A DNA stretch of 64,000 nucleotides from Polymorphobacter megasporae (GCF_018982885.2 NZ_CP081848.1:2480001-2544000); one strand, 5' to 3'. Shown: positions 27,096 through 37,037, counted from the first letter of the stretch. Notes: generated from the letters alone by a model not told the origin. Program-made: numbers and translations.

Positions 27096-27297
27096 ATTAA
27101 GGAGCCGCCGTTCCAGGCCATGCAGCGATGGCCGCTTCCGCCCCCAACTCCGACAGCCACCACCCCGCCAGGGGTTCACGATACCGGTCGTCGATTTGGC
27201 TTATGGGCTCGCCCAGCCCCGCGTGCACACCAATGTCACTTGCCGCGCCGTGACGGCCCGCTACGGTGCAGCCGTAACGAAGTCGCAGGGGTGCGTG

Positions 27298-29187
27298 TTG
27301 GCTGATCTGTTCGTGTCGTACAAATCGGAGGACAGGGAGCGCGTCGCACCGTTGGTCGCGGCACTCGAGGCCGATGGCGTCGGCCTGTGGTGGGATGCGC
27401 ATCTCGGCGGGGGCGCTGCGTGGCGCGACACGATCGAGGCCGAGCTTAACGCCGCGCGGTGCGTGCTGGTGGTGTGGAGCACGCGTTCGACTGGGCCAGA
27501 GGGGACGTTCGTCCGCGACGAGGCGACGCGCGCGCTCGAACGCGGGGCTTATCTTCCGGTCAAGCTCGACGATGTGCGACCGCCGCTCGGCTTTGGCGAG
27601 ACGCAGGCGTTACCACTAATCGGGTGGCGGGGCGACCGCGCCGACCCGCGCTATGTCGCGTTGCTGACGGCGGCGCGGGCGGTGATCGCGGGGACGCCAC
27701 GCCCGCGGCCGGCGGCGGTGCCGATGGCCGCGGCCAAATCCGGCGTCGACCGGCGGCTCGTCATCGGCGGCGGGGTGGCGGTCGCGGCGGCGGGCGGCGG
27801 TGGCTGGTGGGCGCTCCACCGCGGAGCGGGCGCGGCGCAGGACAGCGTCGCCGTGCTGCCGTTCGCCAACCTGTCGGGTGATCCGGCGCAAGCGTATTTC
27901 TCGGACGGGATCGCCGAGGAACTGCGCAGCGCACTGACGACAATTGTCCGGCTCAAGGTCGCGGCGCGAACCTCGTCCGAACTGGTTCGAAGCGATGACG
28001 CGCAGACCGCGGCACACAAACTCGGCGTTGCCAATATTCTCACGGGCAGCGTCCGTCGTGGCGGGAACACGATCCGGGTCAAGGCCGATCTGGTCGATGG
28101 CACCACCGGGATCAGCAGGTGGTCGCAAATGTACGACCGCGCCATCGGCGACGCGCTGGCGATCGAGACTGGCATCGCCGAGAGTGTGGCGAACGCGCTG
28201 CAGATTGCGCTGGGCCGCGCAGAAAAGCTGCTGCTGACGCTCGGCGGCACCACCAACCCGGCAGCGCGCGATGCCTTTCTGCGCGGGCAGGCGCATGGAG
28301 CCAAGCAGCAGACTGAGGCGTCGCTAAAGGAGTTTGATGCCGCGATCGCCGCCGACCCCAACTACGCGCTCGCACGGGCCGCACATGCGCAAGCGACGAC
28401 GATTATCGCCGGCACTACGCTCGGCGGTGCCGCGCTGCGCGTGACACTGGCCGAGGCCGAGGCGGACGCGCGCCGCGCAATCGCGCTCGCTCCCGGCCTC
28501 GGCGTGCCGCTCGCGATGCTTGGCTTCGTCCTCGAAAACCGCCTTGATCTGCGTGGTGCCGCCGCCGCCTATGCTTCCGCTTACCGCGCCACGCCGGGCG
28601 ATGCGGGGGTGTTGCGTCTCTTCGCCGACTTCCAGTCCTTGATAGGTCGCGGTGACGAGGCGATCGCGCTCTTCGGCCGTGCCCTCGCGCTCGATCCGTT
28701 GCGGCCCAATGCACAAGCCTGGTTTGGGAGTATCTTGCTCCGCGCTGGGCGTGTCGACGAGGCGATCGTAGCGCTGCGCCAAGCCAGCGCGCGATTGCCC
28801 GACAATGCCGCTGCCAAATTGTCGCTCGCGCTGGCCCTGATTGCCAAGGGCGGGTATGCCGAAGCGCGCGCTGTTGCCGCGACGCTTCCCGACGGTGATC
28901 AGTATCGCCTGACCTTCGATGCCATCGCCGCGGCGCGGCTCGGTGACCCCGTGGCGTCTGACCGGGCACTCGCCGAGTTGGTCCGCCGTTACAGCGACGA
29001 TTCGCAGTATCAGATCGCCGAAATCCGCGCCCAGCGCGGCGAGTCCGACCTGGCGTTCGCTGCAATCAACCGTGCGTGGACGCTCGCCGATCCCGGCCTG
29101 GTCGACTTCAAAACCGACCTGCTGCTCGCCCCGCTGCACGCCGACCCGCGGTTCGCCGCGTGGCTCGCCAAAATCGGGTTTCCGTGA
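27298..29187 (+). CDS. TIR domain - TM - TolB-like - TPR protein
   Basis: The TTG at 27298 is preferred: AGGGG lies 6 bases upstream and the protein then begins MADLFVSYKSED, as TIR proteins do. A longer frame from 27196 lacks this logic. Of 629 residues, 1-130 are TIR, with WWD and, in FVRDEATRAL, Glu75 at the position of the catalytic glutamate of NAD-cleaving TIRs. About 153-173 is a transmembrane helix, 182-280 a TolB-N/CadC-associated domain (VAVLPFANLSGDP, YFSDGIAEEL), and about 300-620 TPR repeats. This architecture points to membrane-linked signalling or defence; NADase activity is unproven. Repeats lie directly upstream. Confidence 0.85.
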   Translation: MADLFVSYKSEDRERVAPLVAALEADGVGLWWDAHLGGGAAWRDTIEAELNAARCVLVVWSTRSTGPEGTFVRDEATRALERGAYLPVKLDDVRPPLGFGETQALPLIGWRGDRADPRYVALLTAARAVIAGTPRPRPAAVPMAAAKSGVDRRLVIGGGVAVAAAGGGGWWALHRGAGAAQDSVAVLPFANLSGDPAQAYFSDGIAEELRSALTTIVRLKVAARTSSELVRSDDAQTAAHKLGVANILTGSVRRGGNTIRVKADLVDGTTGISRWSQMYDRAIGDALAIETGIAESVANALQIALGRAEKLLLTLGGTTNPAARDAFLRGQAHGAKQQTEASLKEFDAAIAADPNYALARAAHAQATTIIAGTTLGGAALRVTLAEAEADARRAIALAPGLGVPLAMLGFVLENRLDLRGAAAAYASAYRATPGDAGVLRLFADFQSLIGRGDEAIALFGRALALDPLRPNAQAWFGSILLRAGRVDEAIVALRQASARLPDNAAAKLSLALALIAKGGYAEARAVAATLPDGDQYRLTFDAIAAARLGDPVASDRALAELVRRYSDDSQYQIAEIRAQRGESDLAFAAINRAWTLADPGLVDFKTDLLLAPLHADPRFAAWLAKIGFP

Positions 29188-29310
29188 TTGGGGTAGGCCG
29201 GCCCTGCGTGTCGATGATCAAAAGACGTAATCTTTACTTACGCAGGCCCGCTCTAAAACCTGTTAGACCGCTATACCCATAGCAGACGCTCAAGGGTGCC
29301 ACCTCCCGCT

Positions 29311-30606
29311 TTAATCCGGCGCGATCACCCGCAGCCGCGGCAGCAGCAGATGCACGATCAGCAGCGCGACGAGATATATCGAACTTGCCCAGATGAAGAT
29401 CGGTTGATAGCTGCCGATGCTTTCGAGGATCGCGCCGACCGACTTCGCCATGATCATGCCGCCGACCGCTCCCGCGGCGCTGCCGATGCCGATGACCGAG
29501 GCGACCGCCGATTTGGGGACGGTGTCGGTGACGAGGGCGTACAGGTTCGACGACCAGCCCTGGTGCGCCGCCGCGGCGAGCCCGAGGATGGCGACCGCGA
29601 GCCACAAGTTGCTGACGCCGCTCGCGAAGGCGACGGGGATGACGAGGACCGCCGAGACCAAGAGCGCGATCTTGCGCCCGTCGTTGACGCTGAAGCCGCG
29701 CTTGATCAGCGTTGCCGACAGCCAGCCGCCGCCGATGCTGCCGACGTCGGCGAGGACGAAGATGACCACGAGCGGCGGCCCGAAGGTCGTGAGGTCGAGG
29801 TGGTACGTCTTGGCGAAGAAGTCGGGTAGCCAGAACAGGAACAGGTACCAGATCGGGTCGGTCAGGAACTTGGCGACGATGAATGCCCATGTCGCGCGCA
29901 GGCGGAACAGCGCGCTCCAGCGGACCGGGGCGGTCGGTTCGGGCGGATCGCTCTCGATAAGCGCGAGTTCGGCGGCGCCGAGGCGTTTATACTCGCGGGG
30001 CACGCGGTAGATCATGAGCCACGCCGCGAGCCAGATGAAGCCAATCGCACCGGTGACGATGAAGGCCGACCGCCAGCCGAAGGCGAGGACGAGGACCGGC
30101 ACGAGCAGCGGCGTGATGACCGCGCCGACGTTCGACCCGGCGTTCATCAGCCCGGCGGCGAGCGCGCGCTCGCGCTTGGGGAACCATTCGGCGATCGTCT
30201 TGATCCCGGCGGGGAAGTTGCCCGCCTCGCCGAGCCCGAGGGTGAAGCGGACGACGGCGAAGCCGACGGCGCTGCGGACCCCGGCGTGGAGGATCGCGGC
30301 GACGCTCCATACGCCGATCGCGACGGCATAGCCGCGCCGCGTGCCGATCCGGTCGATGATCCGGCCGAAGCCGAGCAGGCCGATCGCGTACGCCGCCTGG
30401 AACCAGAAGACGATGTCGGCATAGTCGGTCTCGGACCAATGGAGTTCGGTCGTCAGCGTCGGCTTGAGGACGCCCAGCACTTGCCGGTCGAGATAATTGA
30501 TTGTCGTCGCAAAGAAGAGCAGCGCCGCGATCGTCCAGCGGACGTGCCCGGCGACGGGGGATCGCTCGGTCGGCTGGGTGCGGTTCAAGGGCGCTGCCTC
30601 GTTCAT
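29311..30606 (-). CDS. MFS transporter, hexuronate (ExuT)-like
   Basis: A 431-residue 12-helix symporter of the anion:cation family that includes hexuronate and galactonate carriers. It begins with a helix containing NYLDRQVLGVLKPTL, and has GRIIDRIGTRRG between helices 2 and 3, LGLGEAGNFPAGIKTIAEWFP and NAGSNVGAVITPL. It is the last gene of a three-gene minus-strand run; its ATG overlaps the GH31 stop by four bases. With uronate catabolic genes nearby, uptake of glucuronate or a uronide is the best guess. Confidence 0.88.
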   Translation of the reverse strand: MNEAAPLNRTQPTERSPVAGHVRWTIAALLFFATTINYLDRQVLGVLKPTLTTELHWSETDYADIVFWFQAAYAIGLLGFGRIIDRIGTRRGYAVAIGVWSVAAILHAGVRSAVGFAVVRFTLGLGEAGNFPAGIKTIAEWFPKRERALAAGLMNAGSNVGAVITPLLVPVLVLAFGWRSAFIVTGAIGFIWLAAWLMIYRVPREYKRLGAAELALIESDPPEPTAPVRWSALFRLRATWAFIVAKFLTDPIWYLFLFWLPDFFAKTYHLDLTTFGPPLVVIFVLADVGSIGGGWLSATLIKRGFSVNDGRKIALLVSAVLVIPVAFASGVSNLWLAVAILGLAAAAHQGWSSNLYALVTDTVPKSAVASVIGIGSAAGAVGGMIMAKSVGAILESIGSYQPIFIWASSIYLVALLIVHLLLPRLRVIAPD

Positions 30607-33014
30607 TGGCGGGGGACGACGCGGAGGCCGCGGCGGCCATCGCGGTCGGCGGGCGTGACGTGACCGTCGCTGTGGAGCGTTCGCATTTCGCCGGGGGGGA
30701 GCAGGATCGTCAAGCCCGGCGGCTCGGCGCGCGTGGGTCCATCGCGGGTCACCGACAGATGCACGCTGTCGTCGCTCGCGGAGCCGGTAATCGTCCAGCG
30801 GTCGCGGTCGCCATCCAGGTAGGCATAGCTCAGCCCGTCGTCGTCAAAGCCCGACCAGGTGAAGTCGCCGTCGCCGACCGGGGGAAACAGCCAGACGCCG
30901 AGGTCGCGCGGCCCAGGGCGGAAGCCGCCGTCGGCAAGGTCGACGATCATCGCCGATCCCGCACGGGCGAACAGCGGCGGGGGACCGTCGAGCGGGGCGG
31001 CGACTTCGGTCTCGACGCCGCCGGGCAGGACCGCGCCGGTCCAGACGTCGATCCACGCATCGCTCCCCGGCGGGCGGACGCGGCGGGTCGATGCGCCTGG
31101 GTCGACGACGAGCGCGGCGAGGACATTGGGGCCGAGGAGCTGGTCGTCGCCGTCGATCCATGCGCCCGCGTCGCCGGGATGATCGAGCCATGCCGGGCGG
31201 ACGATCGGCTCGTAGTCGGCGTGGTAGCGGTGGAGCAGGTCGTAGAAGAACGGGACCAATGTCTGCCGCAGCCGCATCAGCCGCGCGGTCGCGGGGATCG
31301 CCCGGGCATGCATCCACGGCTCGTTGACGCTGCGATCGTCGTTCCAGCTGTGGATGCTGAAGCGCGGCATCAGCACGCCCGCCTGGACCCAGCGCGTCAG
31401 CAGCTCGGCATCGGGGGCGGGGCCGGCGAAACCGCCGATGTCGTGGCCGCTGTTCGACACCCCCGACAGCGCGAGGCCGAGTCCCATCTTGATGTTGTAG
31501 CGCAGGCTCGACCAGTCGGTGCGGTTGTCGCCCGACCAGGTCTGGGCATAGCGGTGGAGCCCGGCCATGCCCGACCGGATGACGACGTAGGGGCGCTCGG
31601 CGGGGGCGTGGGCGATCTGCGCCGCGCGCGACGCGCGAGTCATCAGCAGGGGCTGGAGCGGCAGCGCGGCGGCGGCGGGGTAGGGGGTCCCGAAGCCGGC
31701 AAAGCGCGCGCGGTCGTCCCACAGCTCGTATTCGTTATTGTCGTTCCACGTCGCGGCGATGCCGTTTTCGAGGAGCGAGGTCGTGACTTGCCCGCGCCAC
31801 CACGCGGCGGCGGCGGGATTGGTGAAGTCGATGTAGCTGCCGACCTCGTCCCAGAACTGCGCCTCGACCGGCGCGCCATCGCCATCGGCGACGAGAAGCC
31901 CCGCGGCCGCGATCTCGGCGAACTTCGGATGGTCGCGGAGGAGGGCGGGCTTGATGTTGGCGACGAGGCGCAGGCCCGCGGCGGCATAAGCGGCGGCGAA
32001 CTCGGCGGGGTCGGGGAACTTGGAGCGGTTCCAGTGGAAGACGTAGCGCTTGTCGCCGATCGAGGTGTAGCCCGACGAGAAATGGAACGACGTGCAGCCG
32101 ATGTCGTGGCGGTCGAGCCCGTCGACGAAGTCCATCATGCGGGCCGCGGCGTCGGGGGCGTCGGTGTAGGTCATCGTCGACCCCGAATAGCCGAGCGACC
32201 AGCGCGGCGGCAGCGCCGGGCGCCCGGTCAGCCACGTGAAGCGGCGCGTCACCGCGAGCGGGTCGGGCCCGGCGATCATGTACAGGTCGAGGTCGCCCCC
32301 CGCCGCCGCAAAATGCCGGTACGGGCCGTGGTAATTGTCGAGCTCGGCACCGAGGTCGATCTCGGACCGCGCAACATTGTCGTAGAAGCTGCCGTGGCAC
32401 GCGCCGTCGGCCTGCGCGGTCAGGAGGTACGCGATCGACTTGTACAGCGGGTCGGAGGTGCGCGCGTCATAGCCCATCGGGTCGATGTTGGTCAGGCGGA
32501 AGCGGCGTCCGGCGCGGTCCATCGCCCCCGACCGCTCGCCGAGGCCGTAATAGCGCTCGCCGGGGAGGCGCGCCGCATAATGGTGGACGCGGCCGTCCCA
32601 CCAGCCAAAGTCGTACGCCTGCGTCGGCCGATCGGCCGCCATCGTCCGCCAGCCGTCGCCGTCGCGCTGCTCCCAGCGGCACAGCAGACCGGTGCGCTGG
32701 ATCATCAGGCGGATCTGGGCGGTGGCGATGGTGATCGCGTCCACGCTCTCTTCGATGCTGAACGGCGGCAGGGTGAAGCCGCTCACGTCCATCCGGTCGC
32801 GCCCCGGTTCGGCGATGTCGTCGGCTCCGGGGGCGATCGCCCAGCTCGGCGCGCTGTGGACCGCGCCGTCGGGGAGCATCAGCAGGCGGACGATATCGTC
32901 CTCGAGGACGAAGACGTGCGCGACCGCCGTGGTGTCGCTGCTCAGCGTAATCCGTCCCGAACCGAAATCGGTGACGACGAACACCGGCGGGGCGGAGAGG
33001 GTGGCGCGCCTCAT
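30603..33014 (-). CDS. Glycoside hydrolase family 31
   Basis: An 803-residue retaining alpha-glycosidase. The catalytic TIM barrel spans about 265-600, with nucleophile Asp425 in WNDNNEYELWD and acid/base Asp496 in WSGDNRTDWSSL; beta-sandwich domains lie on either side. The usual family motif is WNDMNEP, so this is a variant subgroup and the substrate (alpha-glucoside, xyloside or galactoside) is open. No signal peptide is visible, so it probably acts in the cytosol on imported oligosaccharides. It overlaps an MFS gene by four bases on each side, a strong sign of a coupled uptake-and-cleavage unit. Confidence 0.9.
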   Translation of the reverse strand: MRRATLSAPPVFVVTDFGSGRITLSSDTTAVAHVFVLEDDIVRLLMLPDGAVHSAPSWAIAPGADDIAEPGRDRMDVSGFTLPPFSIEESVDAITIATAQIRLMIQRTGLLCRWEQRDGDGWRTMAADRPTQAYDFGWWDGRVHHYAARLPGERYYGLGERSGAMDRAGRRFRLTNIDPMGYDARTSDPLYKSIAYLLTAQADGACHGSFYDNVARSEIDLGAELDNYHGPYRHFAAAGGDLDLYMIAGPDPLAVTRRFTWLTGRPALPPRWSLGYSGSTMTYTDAPDAAARMMDFVDGLDRHDIGCTSFHFSSGYTSIGDKRYVFHWNRSKFPDPAEFAAAYAAAGLRLVANIKPALLRDHPKFAEIAAAGLLVADGDGAPVEAQFWDEVGSYIDFTNPAAAAWWRGQVTTSLLENGIAATWNDNNEYELWDDRARFAGFGTPYPAAAALPLQPLLMTRASRAAQIAHAPAERPYVVIRSGMAGLHRYAQTWSGDNRTDWSSLRYNIKMGLGLALSGVSNSGHDIGGFAGPAPDAELLTRWVQAGVLMPRFSIHSWNDDRSVNEPWMHARAIPATARLMRLRQTLVPFFYDLLHRYHADYEPIVRPAWLDHPGDAGAWIDGDDQLLGPNVLAALVVDPGASTRRVRPPGSDAWIDVWTGAVLPGGVETEVAAPLDGPPPLFARAGSAMIVDLADGGFRPGPRDLGVWLFPPVGDGDFTWSGFDDDGLSYAYLDGDRDRWTITGSASDDSVHLSVTRDGPTRAEPPGLTILLPPGEMRTLHSDGHVTPADRDGRRGLRVVPRQ

Positions 33015-34294
33015 GCGGCCACCGGCAGGGTCAGGCGCTTCATCATCACCACCAGTACGATGGCACCGATAATGTCGAACACGGCGAGGCAGGCGAACAA
33101 CGGACCATAGCCCAGTGTATCGGCGAGCTGGCCGATCGCCAGCGAGAAGATCAGCCCGCCGGTCCATCCGGCCATGCCGACAAAGCCGTTCGCGGTCGCG
33201 ACCTCGGCGGGGGTGAAGACGTCGGCCGACAGCGTGTTGATCATCACCGAGATCATCTGGTGCGCGAAGCCGCCGATGCAGAACAAGGCGATCGCGAGAT
33301 ACGGCCCGGTGGCCCACCCGATGCACCCCGGCGCGATCATCAGCACCGCGCCGATCGCGACGCCGGCGACCCGCGACGGGATCAGCTTAAGCCCGCGGCG
33401 CATCAGGATCGGCGAGAGATAGCCGCCGAAGACCCCGCCCATGTCGGCGGCGAGGAACGGCAGCCACGCGAACAGCGCGATCGACTTAAGATCCATATGG
33501 CGCTCGGTGGCAAGGTAGAGCGGGATCCAGAAGCTGAAGGTCTGCCACGCCGGTTCGGCGAGGAAGCGCGGGATGGCGATCGCCCAGAAGCGCGCGGTCG
33601 ACAGGATCGCGGCGGGCGAGACCTTGGCGTGGGCGACAACCGGGGGGCGGTCGGCCTCGATCAGCGTCAGTTCGTCGGGGGTGATGGCGAAATGATCGGC
33701 AGGCGAGCGGTAGAAGGCGTACCACAATCCTGCCCAAGCGAGGCCGAGCGCGCCGGTAACGACGAACGCCGCCTGCCAGTTGTAATAATAACTTATGCCG
33801 ATGACGACCGGCGGGGCGAGCAACGCGCCGAGCGACGTCCCGGCGTTGAACCAGCCGACCGCGACCGATCGCTCCCGTGCCGGGAACCACTCGGCAATCG
33901 CCTTAATCCCCGACGGGATCGCCGCTGCTTCGCTCAAGCCCAGCAGCCCGCGGAATGCCGCGAGGCTCTGCCAGCCGCCGGCGAAGGCGTGGAGCATGTT
34001 CGACACCGACCACACCACCGCGAACAGCGCGAAGCCGAGGCGCAGCCCGACGAGGTCGATGATGTAGCCGCACACCGGCTGCATGACGGTGTAGGCGAGC
34101 TGGAACGCGCCGACGACGTAGCTGTATTGCTGCGTGGTGAAGCCGAAATCGGCCTTGAGCTGCGGCGCGAGGACGCCGAGCGAGTTGCGCGCGAGATAAT
34201 TGATGATCGTGCCGAGGCAGATCAGCGCGACGATCCACCAGCGCAGATGCGCGATGCGACGAACGGTCATGGTGTCGGCGTTGCGATCAATCAC
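33011..34294 (-). CDS. MFS transporter, hexuronate (ExuT)-like, first gene of unit
   Basis: A 427-residue 12-helix transporter paralogous to 29311-30606: NYLARNSLGVLAPQLKADFG, LLGLSEAAAIPSGIKAIAEWFP and NAGTSLGALLAPP are shared family blocks. The GTG at 34294 follows GGGGAGG closely; an ATG at 34270 is an alternative. It is divergent from the GH2 gene across 84 bases that contain direct copies of GACCAGTCT, so both directions may be regulated together. Confidence 0.88.
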   Translation of the reverse strand: MIDRNADTMTVRRIAHLRWWIVALICLGTIINYLARNSLGVLAPQLKADFGFTTQQYSYVVGAFQLAYTVMQPVCGYIIDLVGLRLGFALFAVVWSVSNMLHAFAGGWQSLAAFRGLLGLSEAAAIPSGIKAIAEWFPARERSVAVGWFNAGTSLGALLAPPVVIGISYYYNWQAAFVVTGALGLAWAGLWYAFYRSPADHFAITPDELTLIEADRPPVVAHAKVSPAAILSTARFWAIAIPRFLAEPAWQTFSFWIPLYLATERHMDLKSIALFAWLPFLAADMGGVFGGYLSPILMRRGLKLIPSRVAGVAIGAVLMIAPGCIGWATGPYLAIALFCIGGFAHQMISVMINTLSADVFTPAEVATANGFVGMAGWTGGLIFSLAIGQLADTLGYGPLFACLAVFDIIGAIVLVVMMKRLTLPVAA

Positions 34295-34320
34295 GCCTCC
34301 CCAGGCTGAACGAAGCGGTA

Positions 34321-34361
34321 GACCAGTCTCGATCGCCTGTCTATATTGGCCTGACCAGTCT
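34321..34361. promoter_or_regulatory. Operator-like sites between MFS/GH31 and GH2 genes
   Basis: GACCAGTCT occurs at 34321-34329 and 34353-34361. The second overlaps TGGCCTGACCA (34347-34357), a near-palindrome TGG-N5-CCA matching the sites before the GntR/FCD gene. FCD regulators such as FadR and UxuR bind TGGT-type palindromes, so this is a plausible operator controlling both directions. Confidence 0.5.
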
Positions 34362-34378
34362 TGGGGAAGGCACGTTCG

Positions 34379-37033
34379 ATGACGATTTACCGGCAGCTTG
34401 TCGTGGCTGCATTGCTGGCCGGAACGGCCCCGTTGTCAACGCCTTCCATGGCGGCGACCGCCGTATCGACCGAGGGCCGCGCGGCGGTCGACCTTGCGCA
34501 CGGCTGGCGCTTCCGCTTTGGCGGCGATGCGACCGGGATCACTGCTCCCGGCTTCGACGACAGCAAATGGCAGTCGGTCGATTTGCCGCACACGTGGAAC
34601 CGGCTCGGTGAGTACGCCACCGTCCGCTCGCCCGAAACGAACAATTCGCAGGGTATCGGCTGGTACCGGCTCGGCTTTACCGCCCCCGCAGCTGCTCCCG
34701 GGCGGCGGCAATATCTCCAGTTCGACGGCGTCGGCAATATCGCCGAGGTCTGGGTCAACGGCACCCGCGCGGGCGAGCACAAGGGCGCGTTCTCGCGCTT
34801 CCGCTTCGATGTCACGTCGCTGCTCAAGCCCGGTGCGGCGAACCTGATTGTCGTCAAGGCCGACAATTCGAAGCCCGCACCGGGCAGCTCGACCGAGAAC
34901 GTCATCCCGTTGGGCGGTGACTTCTTCATCTTCGGCGGCCTGTACCGCAAGGTCGCGCTGATCAGCGCCGGTCCTGCGAGCATCGACCTGCTCGATCACG
35001 GCGGGCCGGGCGTCTATGCCAAGGCGACGTCGGTTACCCCCGACCGCGCCGAGGTCGAGGTTGTCACCCGCCTCCGCAACGCCGGCCGCGCGCAGAAGCT
35101 GAGCGTCGTCACGACGATCGCCGATGCCTTGGGCGCGACGGTCGCAACGACGACGATGCCCGTCACGCTCGCCGCGACCGGCGAGGCGCGCCAGTCATTG
35201 AACGTGTCCAAGCCGCACCTGTGGAACGGCCGCGCCGACCCGTACATGTACACAGTCGGGGTCGAACTGCGCGACGGCACGGCGGTGATCGACAAGGTCG
35301 TCCAGCCGCTCGGCATCCGCACCTTCCACGTCGACGTCAACGACGGCTTCTCGCTCAACGGCAAATATCTGCAGCTCGTCGGCGCGGCGCGGCACCAGGA
35401 TCGCCCGGTCAAGGGCTGGGCGCTGACGCCGGCCGACCATGCCCAGGACATGGCGATCATGGCCGACATGGGGGCGAACACCGTCCGCATGGCGCATTAC
35501 CAGCACGCGCAGGAATGGGACGATGCGGCGGACAAGACCGGCATGGTCGCATGGGCCGAAATCCCCTTCGTCAACGGCGTGTCGTTCGGCGACGGCGAGG
35601 CGGCGTCGGCGGCGCTAACCGCGAACGCGCGCGAGCAGCTCACCGAGCTAATCCGGCAGAACTATAATCACCCGTCGATCATGATGTGGTCGGTCGGCAA
35701 CGAAGTCGATATCGGCGCGAACTTCGGGCGCAGCAGCAAGGCGCCGCAGTCGCTCGGGTTGTTGAAGGAGCTTGCGGCGCTGGCGAAGGCGGAGGATCCG
35801 TCGCGGCCGACGACCTTTGCCGATTGCTGCGAGGAAAGCGGCGACCGCTCGCCTCCGGGCCAGCAGATGCTCGCCGGGGCGACCGACCTTATGGGCTACA
35901 ACCGCTATTACGGCTGGTATTACGGCAAGCCCGCCGAATTCGGTCCGAAGCTCGACCATTTCCACGCGAAGCACCCGACGGTGCCGATGTCGGTCAGCGA
36001 GTATGGCGCGGGCGGGGCGCTGTCGCAGCACAGCGACAATCCGCTCGGCGGCCCGGTCAGCACCTTCGGGCGCCCGCACCCCGAGGAGTTCGAGAGCTGG
36101 TACCACGAGGAATCGTGGAAAGCGCTCAAGGACCGCAAATATCTGTTCGCCGACTGGGTGTGGAACCTGTTCGATTTCTCGTCGGACCTGCGACAGGAAG
36201 GCGACGCGATCGACCTCAACGACAAGGGGCTGGTCACCTATGACCGCAAGACCAAGAAGGACGCGTTCTACTTCTATCGGGCCAACTGGTCGTCCGAGCC
36301 AACGCTCCACATCACCAGCAGCCGCTACGTCGATCGCGCCTATCCGGTGACGAACGTCCGCGTCTACAGTAACGCCGACAAGGTCGCGTTGACGGTCAAC
36401 GGCGTCGCGATCGGATCGCAGCCGTGCCCGGATCGGATCTGCGTCTGGCCGAACGTCGCGCTCAAGCCGGGCGCAAACGCCGTCATGGTCTCCGCCGAGA
36501 TCGGCGGGGCGACGCGGACCGACAGCGTGACATGGAACGGACCCGATCTCGCCAAGGGCTTTCACCTCGACGCGGGCGACCTCGCCGCCCGGCTCGGGCC
36601 CGACGGCGTCCGTCATGGATCGGACACCTTCTTCACGGGCGGCACCGCGAAGCAGTTGAACGTCCGTGCCGGCTTCGGGGACACCCGCAAGCAGGTGAAG
36701 AAAGTGGTCACCGGCGCGGGCGACCTGACAGCGTACGACTATTACCGCGAAGGATCGTTCGGCTACGACCTGCCGATCCGGAACGGGCGCTGGACGGTGA
36801 CGGTGGCAACCTTCGAACCCGACGAGGCGTTGGCCGGTTCGCGCAGCTTCACCGTCACGACGAGCGGCGGCAAGGGCGTCACTGGCTACAATCCGTCGAA
36901 GGCGGCGGGGGGCGTGCTCAAGGCGGCGGCGCTGTCGATCCCGGTGACGGTCCGCGACGGCCACCTCACGCTCGATTTTGCCGGCGTCGGCGGCCCGGCG
37001 GTCGTCGCGGCGATCGACGTGATGCCGCGGTAG
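34379..37033 (+). CDS. Secreted glycoside hydrolase family 2 enzyme
   Basis: An 884-residue retaining beta-glycosidase with a signal peptide (cleavage near SMAATA). Domains are a jelly-roll sugar-binding domain (about 35-200), an immunoglobulin-like domain (200-315), and a TIM barrel (315-610) with acid/base Glu442 (SVGNEVD) and nucleophile Glu541 (SVSEYGAGG). C-terminal beta domains of DUF4982 and malectin-like type run from about 640. Annotation as beta-galactosidase is usual, but beta-glucuronidase is equally possible here given the uronate genes. Start: ATG 34379 with GGGGAAGG upstream. It ends tail-to-tail with kdgK. Confidence 0.88.
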   Translation: MTIYRQLVVAALLAGTAPLSTPSMAATAVSTEGRAAVDLAHGWRFRFGGDATGITAPGFDDSKWQSVDLPHTWNRLGEYATVRSPETNNSQGIGWYRLGFTAPAAAPGRRQYLQFDGVGNIAEVWVNGTRAGEHKGAFSRFRFDVTSLLKPGAANLIVVKADNSKPAPGSSTENVIPLGGDFFIFGGLYRKVALISAGPASIDLLDHGGPGVYAKATSVTPDRAEVEVVTRLRNAGRAQKLSVVTTIADALGATVATTTMPVTLAATGEARQSLNVSKPHLWNGRADPYMYTVGVELRDGTAVIDKVVQPLGIRTFHVDVNDGFSLNGKYLQLVGAARHQDRPVKGWALTPADHAQDMAIMADMGANTVRMAHYQHAQEWDDAADKTGMVAWAEIPFVNGVSFGDGEAASAALTANAREQLTELIRQNYNHPSIMMWSVGNEVDIGANFGRSSKAPQSLGLLKELAALAKAEDPSRPTTFADCCEESGDRSPPGQQMLAGATDLMGYNRYYGWYYGKPAEFGPKLDHFHAKHPTVPMSVSEYGAGGALSQHSDNPLGGPVSTFGRPHPEEFESWYHEESWKALKDRKYLFADWVWNLFDFSSDLRQEGDAIDLNDKGLVTYDRKTKKDAFYFYRANWSSEPTLHITSSRYVDRAYPVTNVRVYSNADKVALTVNGVAIGSQPCPDRICVWPNVALKPGANAVMVSAEIGGATRTDSVTWNGPDLAKGFHLDAGDLAARLGPDGVRHGSDTFFTGGTAKQLNVRAGFGDTRKQVKKVVTGAGDLTAYDYYREGSFGYDLPIRNGRWTVTVATFEPDEALAGSRSFTVTTSGGKGVTGYNPSKAAGGVLKAAALSIPVTVRDGHLTLDFAGVGGPAVVAAIDVMPR

Positions 37034-37037
37034 CTGA

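Noticed and set aside
30501-33110. Very long plus-strand frame opposite the GH31 gene
   Set aside because: The minus-strand frame is an unmistakable GH31 enzyme; the plus frame is compositionally a shadow.
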